Origin: Nicotiana tabacum
Taxonomy: Eukaryota > Streptophyta > Magnoliopsida > Solanales > Solanaceae
DNA: 64,000 nucleotides
Direction: 5' to 3'
Assembly: GCF_000715075.1 (NCBI RefSeq)
Contig: NC_134087.1
Coordinates: forward strand, 183,861,276 to 183,925,275
The notes beneath the pieces are model-generated. The model had not been told where the DNA came from, made no database searches, and worked only from the letters and a program-made list of their open reading frames with translations. Position 1 is the stretch's first letter. The number at the start of each line of letters is the position of its first letter. The position numbers were made by a program, and so were the translations under genes. Below, in pieces: positions 33,565 to 43,836 of the stretch.

Positions 33565-35592
33565 CTTCTCCGGAACAAGCAATTGAGGGATTGGGAACAC
33601 TTTGTCGCAAAGGTGCGAATTCGTTTTCGTAAACAGCATCTCAAATCACTGGAAGGTCACACGGCTACAATCAAGGAATATTCTACTGAAATTGAAGCCC
33701 ACGTGTTCGATAATATGCTACATGGATGTTGTTGTTCTAAGGTCTTTGCTACTGAGCGATCAGATATTGATGTCCTTACTGATACAACGAAATCTGCTTT
33801 AAACAATGCAAAATCAGAGGAGGTCCAGGTGTTTGATGAAGGCTCTCAGGGAAATGGCAACACGCACCAGTCTCACTCTGAGACCTTGAAAACCAAGGTT
33901 ACCACTGAGGTTCTAGTTAATCAGATCGGTATTTCTTCAAACTCTGTTCCTTCCTTATTGGGTTTAACTGGTTACAATTGTAATGTGACTAAACTACTGG
34001 AATCTAAAAATAAAGAGGAGAAAAATGCAAGAGACAATGCAGCGGTATTAGAACTTTCTCCTCTAACGGATATAACTAGTTATCAAATTCCTTTTGCTAG
34101 ACAAGGATATGTCATGTCGAATGCTATTGGGAAATTTCCTGGGATAGCATTTCCATTTGCTAGTGCTAATCAAAATATATTGTTCCATCACCACGATGTT
34201 AACCTACACAAATGCAATTGGGTTGATACTGGACAAGAGAGGAGATTTCATGGTTTATTGTCTGTAACAGATGAACCTACTATGGCGGAGAATATACATG
34301 GATTACTCCGTACATTTGCTGAAAGTTACTCCAAGCAGTCCCCAAATATTCAGGCCCATAAAGCTGTTAGGCTGTCGCTTGCGATGTGTGATCTAGTTTA
34401 TAAAGCAAAGTCTACTTCGACAGACTTTTCATTTGTTCTTAGTTTTGGTTTTTTCACCACATTTGTTGGCGCTGTAAGATATTATTCAATCATGGTTGTG
34501 GATGATTTCAAGCAGATTATTGGGATATTAGAGTGTCATGTTGATTCCATCTCCAATGATCTATACTTTTTGAATCAATTCCCATTTGATCCTGGTGTGA
34601 ATTTGTTCATGGTAACCCCCAACGGACGCCCCCTGGTTGTTCGATTGCAACCTAGGACATCCATACACGCTCTCTTACTTGTGAAGATTTACACATTCCG
34701 GTTTTGGGTATTATCCTACATCCGTCGCACTATCGGCATAATTCACAAAGACATTAATCATCACAATCTTTTGGTGGATTTCCATGCTCCTCTGGTTAAT
34801 TTATGTGACTGGGGACATGCTAAAGCTCTGGTTGAAAGTCAACTAAATATTTCTCACTCTCACATATGCTCTCAGTATTATAGAGCGACAGAGCTTATAT
34901 TTGGAGCAACAAAGTACACTACTGTGATTGGCATTTGGTCTGCTAGTAGTGTCCTTGTGGGAATAAATGTTAACGAGGAGATGATTAAGCCTTGGCCTCT
35001 TATGGACTTAGAAAGCTTGGATTACTGTTCTTTGTCTAGGTTGAGTGAAGAGCAAATTTTCTTTGACTGGATGAGTTGCTGCTATGGTGGAACTGAGAAT
35101 AATATGCCTAGCTGCAACCAAAATGCCCTTTTTCCTAACTTTTCTATTTCACCTTGTAGAAATATTAAGTTTCAGCATGCAAAAATAACTGATTGTTATT
35201 TACTGGCTCAAGCTCATCAACCTGCGATGAATCTTTTTGTATGTGATCCAGGAATACGTTCCAAGTACATAGCTCTAACAAGTTATACAGTGAACATTGC
35301 GGCAGTACTATTGTTGGGATCTACTAGCGAGTTTTACTTCATTAGATATGCTAACTCTATGACTCAAGTGTGGGATCTTGGACGGAAATTGGGTATCCAT
35401 TCATCCCGTTTGCTAACTAGTTTTGCATTAGCAGTTACTAGATGTGGTGCCGATGACTTCATTATTTTTATACTACAATTTATTTTAGATCCAAGTAACA
35501 GAATTATTGAGTTCCGGCCCAATTCCTCATTGTGTGAGTTTGCTGCACAACATACTTGTAGCTTGACTATGATGGAAAATGTCTTTTTTTAG
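33565..35592 (+). CDS. 675-codon open frame: gag remnant plus shaggy/GSK3-like kinase segment
   Basis: This frame is contiguous with the gag fragment above and stays open for ~675 codons; its first ATG is at 33715. It begins with gag-like residues (DWEHFVAKVRIRFRK, LKSLEGHTATIKEY) to about 33690. About 34663-34970 reads VKIYTFRFWVLSYI, IGIIHKDINHHNLLV, LCDWGHAKALV and ICSQYYRATELIFGATKYTT, which aligns closely with the catalytic loop to activation segment of plant shaggy/GSK3 kinases (HRDIKPQN, DFG, YYRAPE). Key residues have changed: catalytic-loop Arg and Lys (now K and N), DFG to DWG and APE to ATE, so kinase activity is unlikely. The double Tyr of the activation loop is kept. The remaining ~450 codons are unrecognised. 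The fragment lacks introns, suggesting capture from spliced mRNA. Confidence 0.7.
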   Translation, partial: LLRNKQLRDWEHFVAKVRIRFRKQHLKSLEGHTATIKEYSTEIEAHVFDNMLHGCCCSKVFATERSDIDVLTDTTKSALNNAKSEEVQVFDEGSQGNGNTHQSHSETLKTKVTTEVLVNQIGISSNSVPSLLGLTGYNCNVTKLLESKNKEEKNARDNAAVLELSPLTDITSYQIPFARQGYVMSNAIGKFPGIAFPFASANQNILFHHHDVNLHKCNWVDTGQERRFHGLLSVTDEPTMAENIHGLLRTFAESYSKQSPNIQAHKAVRLSLAMCDLVYKAKSTSTDFSFVLSFGFFTTFVGAVRYYSIMVVDDFKQIIGILECHVDSISNDLYFLNQFPFDPGVNLFMVTPNGRPLVVRLQPRTSIHALLLVKIYTFRFWVLSYIRRTIGIIHKDINHHNLLVDFHAPLVNLCDWGHAKALVESQLNISHSHICSQYYRATELIFGATKYTTVIGIWSASSVLVGINVNEEMIKPWPLMDLESLDYCSLSRLSEEQIFFDWMSCCYGGTENNMPSCNQNALFPNFSISPCRNIKFQHAKITDCYLLAQAHQPAMNLFVCDPGIRSKYIALTSYTVNIAAVLLLGSTSEFYFIRYANSMTQVWDLGRKLGIHSSRLLTSFALAVTRCGADDFIIFILQFILDPSNRIIEFRPNSSLCEFAAQHTCSLTMMENVFF

Positions 35593-35609
35593 ATGATGTA
35601 AAAGTTGAT

Positions 35610-36269
35610 TTGATGAAAATAGATTCAATTGTTGTTGCTGATGTTGTTCACAGAACAATGATAATTGAAGGTAAAGGCACTTTTATCTTGGTTGGTCCTA
35701 ACATTAGACTTGGAAAGTTTACAACTACTTGGAGGCTTATGTATTATCTTGCCTATTTTGGTGGCTGTACAAGCATTGCAGAGCACAGTAGGGACCAACA
35801 AATTTTTGAGTCAAATTCAGTGCCTGAACTAATTATCAATTCCAAAACATTACAAACGGACAATTCAAGCTGTTGTATATTTCTGGAGACTCGGGTTGGC
35901 AAGTCTAGAAGAGTATCTAGTGCAGAAAAGGGAGCGTTCCTCCTTGAAAGATCTCAAGAATTATTATGTTTAATTCTTGAACAAAAGCATCATTGTTTCT
36001 ATCTTCTCTATGCAGTACCCGCGGAGATGAAGAAAAAGTGTAGGTTGGGGGATCCTGAATCATTTGACTACCTCAATCAGTCTTATTGCTATGAACTAGT
36101 AAGTGTTACTGGTGCTCATGGCTCTCTTGGTACAAAGAAGGTAATGGAAATTGTTGCACTTAGAGTGAAGGAGCAGGAAGCAATTTTTAGATTTGTGGCT
36201 TATGTTCTTCCTCTTGGTAATTTAGAATTGGCAAAGGGCACATCAATTCTTAAGGTTGAAAGACATTAG
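35610..36269 (+). CDS. Myosin motor-like captured segment (219 codons)
   Basis: The frame opens with TTG at 35610 (first ATG 35613) and is in a different frame from the preceding one, which ends at a T7 run (35584-35590); an indel in that run would join them. The sequence aligns with a plant class XI/VIII myosin head: VVADVVHRTMIIEGK, TTWRLMYYLAYFGG, SKTLQTDNSS, FLLERSQE, HHCFYLLYAVPAE, FDYLNQSYCYELVSVTGAH and EQEAIFRFVAYVLPLGNLE. The ATP-binding P-loop (GESGAGKT in myosins) reads PNIRLGKF: Lys is kept but the glycines and Thr are gone, and switch I is damaged, so no motor function is expected. About 200 codons span what is many exons in host genes, without introns. Confidence 0.72.
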   Translation: MMKIDSIVVADVVHRTMIIEGKGTFILVGPNIRLGKFTTTWRLMYYLAYFGGCTSIAEHSRDQQIFESNSVPELIINSKTLQTDNSSCCIFLETRVGKSRRVSSAEKGAFLLERSQELLCLILEQKHHCFYLLYAVPAEMKKKCRLGDPESFDYLNQSYCYELVSVTGAHGSLGTKKVMEIVALRVKEQEAIFRFVAYVLPLGNLELAKGTSILKVERH

Positions 36270-36360
36270 TCAGCTCTTGACGCATATTCAAGTCGTGACA
36301 GATTCACTAACATAATGTTAGTGTGGCTCTATTCGAACCTTGAGGACAAGGTTCTTTTTT

Positions 36361-36373
36361 AGGGCGGGAGTAT
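36361..36373 (+). other. Polypurine tract
   Basis: AGGGCGGGAGTAT immediately before the 3' LTR, as expected for plus-strand DNA priming. Confidence 0.8.
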
Positions 36374-36770
36374 TGTTGTGAAACCGGATAACTCAAATGA
36401 TATGTATGGGCCAGTTATTTGGACAGAGGCTGTTGGGCCGGGGGCTAAATTGCAAAGAGGCCCAAAAATAAGAAAGCCCAATAAGAGATTTGTCTAGGAT
36501 CCGGGTTAAGGAAGCACGTGACGATGTGAGTAAAAGGGGCTATCGTCTGGGTTTGGAGGATTAGGCAAATGTTACGTGAAAAGCTCTCTACTTCCCGTCT
36601 CTTTCTGTCCAAGCTTCTCATCTCCTTCCATGGTGTATTTCTAGCTTCTCATCCCTTCTGTTATCCTGCAGCTATCCTTTTTACTATTTTATTGCAAATT
36701 CCAGTTGATTGTAATTCAATTTAATGAATCAATATAGCCAGTTGGTTTGGTCGATATTTGGTTTATTACA
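36374..36770 (+). repeat. 3' LTR (397 bp)
   Basis: Collinear with the 5' LTR and ends TTTATTACA, followed by the GACGT duplication. Confidence 0.95.
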
Positions 36771-36876
36771 GACGTGGCCCAAGTGGTGGATAAATAAAAG
36801 GCCTAATATTAAATATTATGTATGTGGATAAGTGAGGCCCAATAACTATTGACCTGTGATAGGTAGACACTCTTTT

Positions 36877-36884
36877 TATAAATA
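36877..36884 (+). promoter_or_regulatory. TATA box candidate
   Basis: TATAAATA about 107 bp downstream of the 3' LTR and about 180 bp upstream of the ATG at 37061. The stretch between is GC-balanced, unlike its surroundings. It could be a host promoter or part of an older LTR. Confidence 0.45.
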
Positions 36885-37060
36885 GAGGTCAACCCCCATT
36901 TCCCTAGCTATTAGAAAACTCTAGCGTATTCTGCCTCTTGAATACGTGGTAACGGTAAACGTCCCATTTGTCAAGTTCTTCGGGCTGTGAGAGCGCGTAG
37001 CTAGTGGATTGTGGAATTTGATCTTAGGCTTAATCGCCGTTTGCTGTCGCTGCTGAATCC

Positions 37061-37409
37061 ATGGAGTTTAACGGTACGCTTCCTTAGACTCTAACTCTAG
37101 ATTGATTGTGTAATTGTGTATTAATCTCTGCTATGACTACAAATTAATTATCTTACAGATATCACAGCAGCTAAAGATAACTGTATCAGTACCCAAAAAG
37201 CAGCAGTAAAGATGGATTTAACTGCATTCAAAAACAACAGCAAAAAGGTGGCTTTCATCGCATCCCAAAAGAGTAACAAAAGACTTTTCGCTGGCGAAAA
37301 ATCAACAAATCGTAGTCAGCCAAAGTATTTTTTACACAACAGATCAGAAATGTTAATTATTTTTTTTTTAAAAAAAATAAAAGCTGATCTTAGAAGCCGA
37401 AACTCATAA
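37061..37409 (+). CDS. Small ORF that splices in frame, unrecognised
   Basis: ATG at 37061 (MEFN) is followed by GT at 37074; a 85-base AT-rich intron ends TCTTACAG at 37158, and joining keeps the frame to give about 87 residues: exon 2 reads ITAAKDNCISTQKAAVKMDL, then AFKNNSKKVAFIASQKSNKR and a basic, Ser-rich tail ending at 37409. Supporting points are the TATA box upstream and a correct donor and acceptor. Against it, no family was recognised, the C-terminal part (IIFFLKKIKADL) looks like AT-rich noise, and the whole could be leader of an older LTR element. Function is unknown. Confidence 0.35.
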
Positions 37410-38054
37410 CATTCGCAAATTCTAAACACCAAGTGAACATTGCATATTTTCCTAAAATAACATTTACAGTCAGATTTTGAGAGAAACAGAGATGAATTGT
37501 AACCAGATGGAGAAACTTTAGACAGAAACCAAGTGAAAGTGAAGGCCAGGAAGCAGCGTAATAGAAATGAAGAATAATGTAGAAAGAATTAAATACCTTT
37601 CCGCACTTTTTCGAGGGAGGAATTTTTATTTCCATCACATGCTTATGTTTGTGGTAGGTCTATAACAATGTGTATAATTTTATATTTGCTTCCCTCCGCA
37701 GCGTCCATTGTGATGGATGCCATCTATGGGTTGATCACATTATCTTTGTTCATAAAAGACAAAACAAATAACTTTTCTATATTGCATCCTGATTCTTAGT
37801 AAACATCCTATTCATTTGAATATTGAATATCTTGCCGCTCCGTTACTTTTGGACGTTCACAAGGGGCAAAATTTGCTTCTAGAAGGATGAGATTAGTTAT
37901 TATGTATCAAAAGCATCTTGCAGTAGCTACTTGTTTGTCGCTTTTTGAAGTTTAAAAGCAATACGTACCTCAACATAATAGATATCAGAAATATCTTACG
38001 GAGTGAGAAGTAACATTTTTGCTGCAAGATCATCTGAAATCATTGTTGTTGCAG
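37410..38054. other. No gene seen
   Basis: A minus-strand frame (37390-37638, 82 codons) covers most of this but has no motif and is not called. Confidence 0.55.
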
Positions 38055-38556
38055 AACCGTTGTTGTATACAAACTTATACATGTGACATACGAGCCTATA
38101 AGGCCAATATGACCATTTGTAAACTCAAAACATAAGCCGACAAAGCCATACAAGTATTCATACACCTGACATCTGTCTACAAGTCTCTAAGAATACATAA
38201 AATCATAAAGGTCGGGACAGGGCCCCGCCATACCGATCAATACATATCCAAAGCATACTGACCAAATCGGCAACTCCGGAGCAAGTGGAGTGAACAAACA
38301 CCTTCCGCTGAGCTGATAGCCTACTAGGAGGAATGTCAACCTGTCAATCGGGACCTGCGGGCATGAAACGCAACGTCCCCAAGCATAAGGGACGTCATAT
38401 GTTGAGTATTCCCTTATGTTTTATTCTTGTTATCTCATGACATGTTTTTTGACTCATTTACTCATGATAGTATGATAAGAAAGATATGTTACATTGGTAC
38501 TCGGTTGAGTAAGGCACCGGGTGCCCGTCGTGGCCCCTTCGGTTTGGGTTGTGACA
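38055..38556. repeat. Gypsy LTR fragment with an internal inversion
   Basis: 38396-38556 matches the last ~170 bp of the LTR at 41421-43355 in plus orientation (ACTCGGTTGAGTAAGGCACC, ending TTGTGACA). 38055-38395 matches the adjacent ~330 bp of the same LTR (about 42860-43186) but in reverse complement, for example ATAGCCTACTAGGAGGAATG. So one ~330-bp block is inverted in place. Confidence 0.85.
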
Positions 38557-41420
38557 AAAGTGAACATTTTTGTAAACAAATCCAAAGCACCACTTTCCTA
38601 TGGAGTGTATACAATATTGTAGTGAGACTTTTGTTACAAGATCATTTACTCTTTAGCTCACTATGCTTAAGTGGAAACCTTCTACCTTATTTTCTCAGCT
38701 AGTCTTTCGTTGTAGTACTTAGGGAGACCTTCTGGCTCTTGTAAAGTTACGAGCTTGTTATATTGTACACCCGAAGGAAATTTTCATTGTTTTTACTCGC
38801 CTATAATAATCCTTAGTTACGTAACTTCGTGCCCTTGTGCTCGTAGGGTTACTTCTAAGCTCAAATTTTGATTGTCTCCTTAGTGGCACTCTCTCTTATT
38901 TTCATAAAACTTAAACGATACCTTTAACTGCCTCAACTCCTATTTGAATATTTTTATAGATGATTGCGATCTCGTATCTGCGAGACTGAATTCCCTATGC
39001 TGCGGTTTACTACATTTATCTTGCATGATCTATTGATTTATCTGTGACCTCTTGTCTAGCCATAACTAGGCTCTTCCCGAATCAACTACTAACTACTCGT
39101 TGGTCTATTCTCATATCTATATTCTGCATAATCTCTCTTGGGTTATTTTCTTTGTCTTAACTTATCACTCGTACTGGCTCCTTATATATCAAGTGTTCAT
39201 TCACACTTATTTATCAATAACATCTGGTGTGGGAACCCTTACTACCTCTCCCCGGCGGTGTGCTTGCATAATGTTCTAGAGTTGTAACATATCTGTAGGG
39301 TCTGAATAAATGCAATCTCATTTCTTTCGTCTTTCTACCACATTCTTCCTTTATTATTCCATAGTTACCTGAACCAGTAACTCCGACTTACTACCATATC
39401 ATACCATATTCCCCCCTTTAGGGGAGTACTAAAATTTAGTACTACGATGATCTACCTATAGATGTTTTACCTCTTCATCTTTGGCGTCTTTTCACATCAT
39501 CAATGAACCTTAATCGCCTTATGGTAACCTTCTGTACCAGGGATAACTAAATTTCTTACGCACGAAGGTGACACTCAGTGTAACTGGCACACTTAGTCCC
39601 TTAAGATTAACTCTGCTCAGAGTGCTTTCTTTAGGTAAGTGACTTCCTAATGACCTTTAAAGGGTATTCATTTGTTGTATATTCTATTATTGTTGGAACA
39701 CGATCTCTGAAATTCTCATGATGTCGACCATTATCAAATCCTCCGGTCCCTAATTCATGTTCGGTTTTATCTTGTTTACTAGACCATACTAATTTTTGTT
39801 ACTACAAGGGGTCTAACTTAGCCTTTTGGTAATCGCGTTGGACTCACCAACTCATTTCTCGAAATGAGTATATGACCTTTGGCCTATACTCTATTATTGT
39901 CTCAAGGCCTGTCACCTCTTGTCTTTTCCTTCACTTGACTATAGACTCTATCATCGTGTCATATTTTGATTTACCGTTATCACCCATTTATCACATCTTA
40001 CTCATAATACTTTGTTTACTCTCTCCTTATTCTCCTGCTAATATTTCTGTTTATCACCTTATTTTGAAAGCTTCAACAAAACATTCTTTCGCTTTTAGCT
40101 CCATTTGCTCCATCCACTGGCTCTTCAGGTCGCCTAGCATTCTCTCTTTACTAGGAACGGGAGCCATACGAAGGTAAATATCTATCCCTTCTAGGGTTCC
40201 AGTGCCAATCTTTGAAATTTTTCTAGACATTCTAGTATTCATATCTAAATGTACTATTCTAGATTGCACCATCGGGGTGTCTCACAAGGAGAACTATTAC
40301 CACATTTGCAATATCCTTCGGAAATGTTAGCTAATGATAATAATCCATCTACCATTTTGGGTTACTCTAGCCCCAATTGGATCTTGCTATCCTCTTCTTC
40401 TCTTAAACTATATCTATCAACTCCCATAGGGCATACTGAGATGGGCGTGGCCAATTGTACATACCTCTGTTACTGTTGAAAGTAACTCAAAATACATGTA
40501 TTTCTCTGCCTGAATTGTAAAAACTCAAAACCTTCACTAACTGGTACCTCGTAACCTTTACCACATTTTCTTTTACTTGTTAAAACTTGTATCTACCTTC
40601 TGATTCTCTTTTTGCTTTTTAAACCATATGGGTGGATAGATATTCATCCCTTTGGCCTCAAGAAACTTCCGCGTCTTAGATACATATAATCTACTGAAGA
40701 CCTTACATTTAATCATCATAAACATGATGCAAAATCGAGTTTCATTGACTCAACTCTTCCATATCAACATTTAATCTCTTACCAACTATCTGTTTGGATG
40801 AGGTATCATTGTGTTACGAATAAAATAGAATTTAGAAGTTTAAATTCTTACAATTGAGCTCTACCGCACGATTTAGAGTAAGAAGAAAGAGTGACAGTCC
40901 TAAATTTTTTGCAGCCTCCTGCTTATGTGTGATGCACTATACACCCATAAACAAGACTCTACTAGACACGTCTTGTAAACTCTCTAGGACAGAACTGCTT
41001 TGTAAATCATCAAGTATTTATAATGTCATGCATATGCATATAAATGTCATGTAATGCATAGGTCTGTACGTACATAATATCATCAAGCTTCTGAAGGCAT
41101 CCCATTATATCATCTCGGGCATTGTGGGCAAATTATCAACGTATACCAACTGATCAGGTGGTGGTGTGTATATAACGCCATCTGATCATGGGTCAATATA
41201 CATGAATGCAATGCATGAGAAGTACGTCAATAAAATCTCTTGGAGTGTCATAAGATCATTATGCCTTTGAATAATATCATGAAGTAAACCTTTTCAACTT
41301 ACGTATTTTTCTGAGACCCATGAACAGATGATAGAATATTATGACACATGGAGAATCAAGAACATAAGCATCTCTAACGTGTACAGAGGATACCGACCTT
41401 ATGTCACTCTGAAATGTTGA
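38557..41420. other. Decayed gypsy-derived DNA, no frame
   Basis: No conserved protein motif on either strand. Parts from about 40840 to 41410 resemble the leader and LTR of other Solanaceae-type gypsy elements in minus orientation (GCACGATTTAGAGTAAGAAG, GTATATAACGCCATCTGATC); this is recalled similarity, unverified. The frame 40054-40272 is not called. Confidence 0.45.
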
Positions 41421-41965
41421 TGTTACATCCCATGTTTTCGTACGTGAGAGTACATCGTAATCCAATTGATGTAAGCTCGGAAATGAGATCGTTTTTTAAC
41501 GTACATAACGTACGTTCATCATGTTATCTTGGAGGTTACAAATCTTTAAGATCATGAATAACAAGTACCAAAAGGGTTGGAAAGCTTAGACGCTAAACGA
41601 ATTGAAGAAATTAAGTTTCGTCGAAAGTCGACAAGTTTGGAATGTTATAACATATACTTTTGAGGTGAGAATAGGGTGATTAACATAATGAGGAGGTTAA
41701 TTTATGAGTTATTTTAGTCGTATGATAGTCGTGTGTTATGTTTTTAAGTCAAGCGAGTTGTGGAACAAAAGTTGGCAAAGGTCATCACAAGTTGCATTCG
41801 TAATGTGCTGAAATTTAGGTCAAATGTAGCTGCATTTTTCTCCCAATTACTTGGAATCAAGGGAGGATCTATATATCAAATTGAAGATCTACGAGTCTAG
41901 TTTCTAACGCATTAAACCGTTTGTCGATACGACATTGGACTAGAGAGATATTTGCATTTTCGCGA

Positions 41966-42680
41966 GATTACGCCAAGCAGCTCTCTATGGGGCCCACATA
42001 GGCGGTTTAAGACATATGGATATATATAAGATGCCTCAACCCCGTTTTAAGTCATTATTTTCAGTATATTCAGACCTTAGAACCCTAGAAACACTCTCTC
42101 AAGGTTCTCTCATGATCCAAGACCCAAACAAAGGGCAAACAACACAAATCAAGTGTCGGGAATCCCGTGGCGCTAGTAAGTTTCTTGTTCTTCTTGTTGT
42201 TGCTGATTTTTGGGTGGTTCTAGCTCGTGTGGGAGGTTCTTTTAAGTGGTTTATGTTCTGTAAAATACTCCCCCATGGTTTTCATATCAACCCTAGGTTA
42301 TTTAAAGTCTTGAAATATGGTGTAATCCATTTGCAAGACTTGAAATAACCTAGGGTTGATATAAAAATCATGGGAGAGTATTTTACAGAACATAAACCAC
42401 TTAAAACAACCTCCCACACGAGCTGGAACCATCCAAAAATCAGCAACAAGAAGAAGAACAAGAAACTTACTAGCGCCACGGGATTCCCGACACTTGATTT
42501 GTGTTGTTTGCCCTTTGTTTGGGTTTGGATCATGAGAGAACCTTGAGAGAGTGTTTCTAGGATTCTAAGGTCTAAATATACTGAAAATAATGACTTAAAA
42601 CGGGGTTAAGGCATCTTACATATATTCCATGTGTCTTAAAACGCCTATGTGGGCCCCATAAAGAGCTGCTTGGCGCAGTC
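41966..42680. repeat. Near-perfect ~355-bp-arm inverted repeat (hairpin)
   Basis: 41966-42318 is followed after an apex of under 10 bp by its reverse complement to about 42680. Examples: TGGGGCCCACATAGGCG at about 41988 and CGCCTATGTGGGCCCCA at about 42641; AAACACTCTCTCAAGGTTCT and AGAACCTTGAGAGAGTGTTT. Differences are few substitutions and 1-3-bp indels, so the duplication is young compared with the surrounding LTR decay. Confidence 0.95.
42021..42030 (+). promoter_or_regulatory. LTR TATA box inside the left hairpin arm
   Basis: TATATATAAG lies ~50 bp before the likely start region (TTCAGTATATTCAGACC). The mirror copy in the right arm reads GGAATATATGTAAG on the minus strand and is weaker, so transcription would run mainly left to right across the apex. 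Confidence 0.5.
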
Positions 42681-43716
42681 ACAGAGGCGTATGTTTTTAA
42701 AATTTTATGTGTATATATGTATTATGTATTTCATGTCAGTAGCCCCTAGAGGCACTCAGATGTTACATGTTGTATCTCCTTAATCTCTCATTTACGTTGT
42801 AGTTCTTGTTTATGCTTTCCTGCCTTACATATTCGGTACTTTATTCGTACTGACGTCCCTTTTGCCTGGGAACGCTGTGTTTCATGCCCGCAGGTCCCGA
42901 TAGACAGGTTGACATTCCTCCTAGTAGGCTATCAGCTCAGCGGAAGGTGTTGCACTCCACTTGCTCCAAAGTTGCCTATTTGGTCAGTATGCTTTGGATA
43001 TGTATTGATTGGTATGGTGTTGCCCTGGCCCGACCTTTATGATTTTATGTACTCTTAGATGCTTGTAGACAGACGTCAGGTGTATGGATACTTGTATGGC
43101 CTTGTCGGCCTATGTTTTGAGTTTACAAATGGTTATGTTTTCCTTATAGGCCCGTATGTCACATGTATAAGTTTGTATATCATGATGGATTGTCATATGT
43201 TGAGTATGCCCTTATGTTTTATTCTTTGTTATCTCATGACGTATTTTCTGGCTCATTTACCCATGATAGTATGATAATAAAGATATGTTATGTTGGTACT
43301 CGGTTGAGTAAGGCACCGGGTGCCCGTCGCGGCCCCTTCGATTTGGGTCGTGACAAAAGTGGACAACACACCATATAACGACAACAAGTCACAACTACTT
43401 CACGACGAGCGGCAAACTTCGATTGGAATCCGTCCATATCACCCTTTATAGACTTCTTATATTAGCTTAAGAGCATCATTAACATGATAATGAATTAGTT
43501 CATTAATGATTCCACCCTTATACCATATATTTATAACAAAGGAAACAATCGACAACTCCAACTATCTTCAATTAGAAACTTTATTCACTAGTTCATGTCT
43601 AGTTCAACCATTTAAGTTTTTCGACATGGCTGCTTAAGGTCATTAACTTTTATTCGAGGGCATTTTCGTCATTTAAGATATCTCCTTATATACGTGTCGC
43701 AAAATATTTCCGCAAA

Positions 43717-43836
43717 CCCTACGTGTATTTGATTTCATTATAGCTGTCTGACAACTTCACTTTTTCCAATACCTTTACGTGTATTTGATATCATTACAGC
43801 TGTTTGACAAATTAACTTTTTCCTATATTTTTTTTG
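43717..43836 (+). repeat. Direct duplication, ~62-bp unit
   Basis: TACGTGTATTTGAT(T/A)TCATTA(T/C)AGCTGT occurs twice, each followed by TGACAA(C/A)TT(C/A)ACTTTTTCC. Confidence 0.85.

Larger units (their letters stand above)
32865..36770 (+). mobile_element. 3.9-kb non-autonomous LTR retrotransposon with captured host sequences
   Basis: LTRs at 32865-33253 and 36374-36770 (TGTTGTGAA...TTTATTACA) are flanked by the same GACGT (32860-32864 and 36771-36775), so boundaries are firm. A purine-rich AGGGCGGGAGTAT precedes the 3' LTR. The inside (3.1 kb) has the start of a gypsy-type gag and a short pol-end remnant (frame reading NLEDKV at about 36338-36356) but no protease, RT, RNase H or integrase motif was found. 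Most of the inside is two long open frames with kinase-like and myosin-like stretches. Confidence 0.93.
41421..43355 (+). repeat. Solo or orphan gypsy LTR with internal hairpin duplication
   Basis: Starts TGTTACATCCCATGTTTTCG and ends GATTTGGGTCGTGACA; the following AAAGTGG is the first part of the usual AAAGTGGTATCAGAGC primer-site stretch, after which the match stops. No internal region lies on either side. A TATA box at 42021 and an inverted duplication at 41966-42680 are inside. It shares its 3' half with 38055-38556. Confidence 0.75.

Noticed and set aside
34225..34260. Ras-like DTGQERRF motif in the long frame of the 3.9-kb element
   Set aside because: Only about six residues match; no G1, G4 or G5 boxes nearby.
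42016..42533. Two 83-110-codon frames on opposite strands
   Set aside because: They are the two arms of the same hairpin in a non-coding LTR leader.
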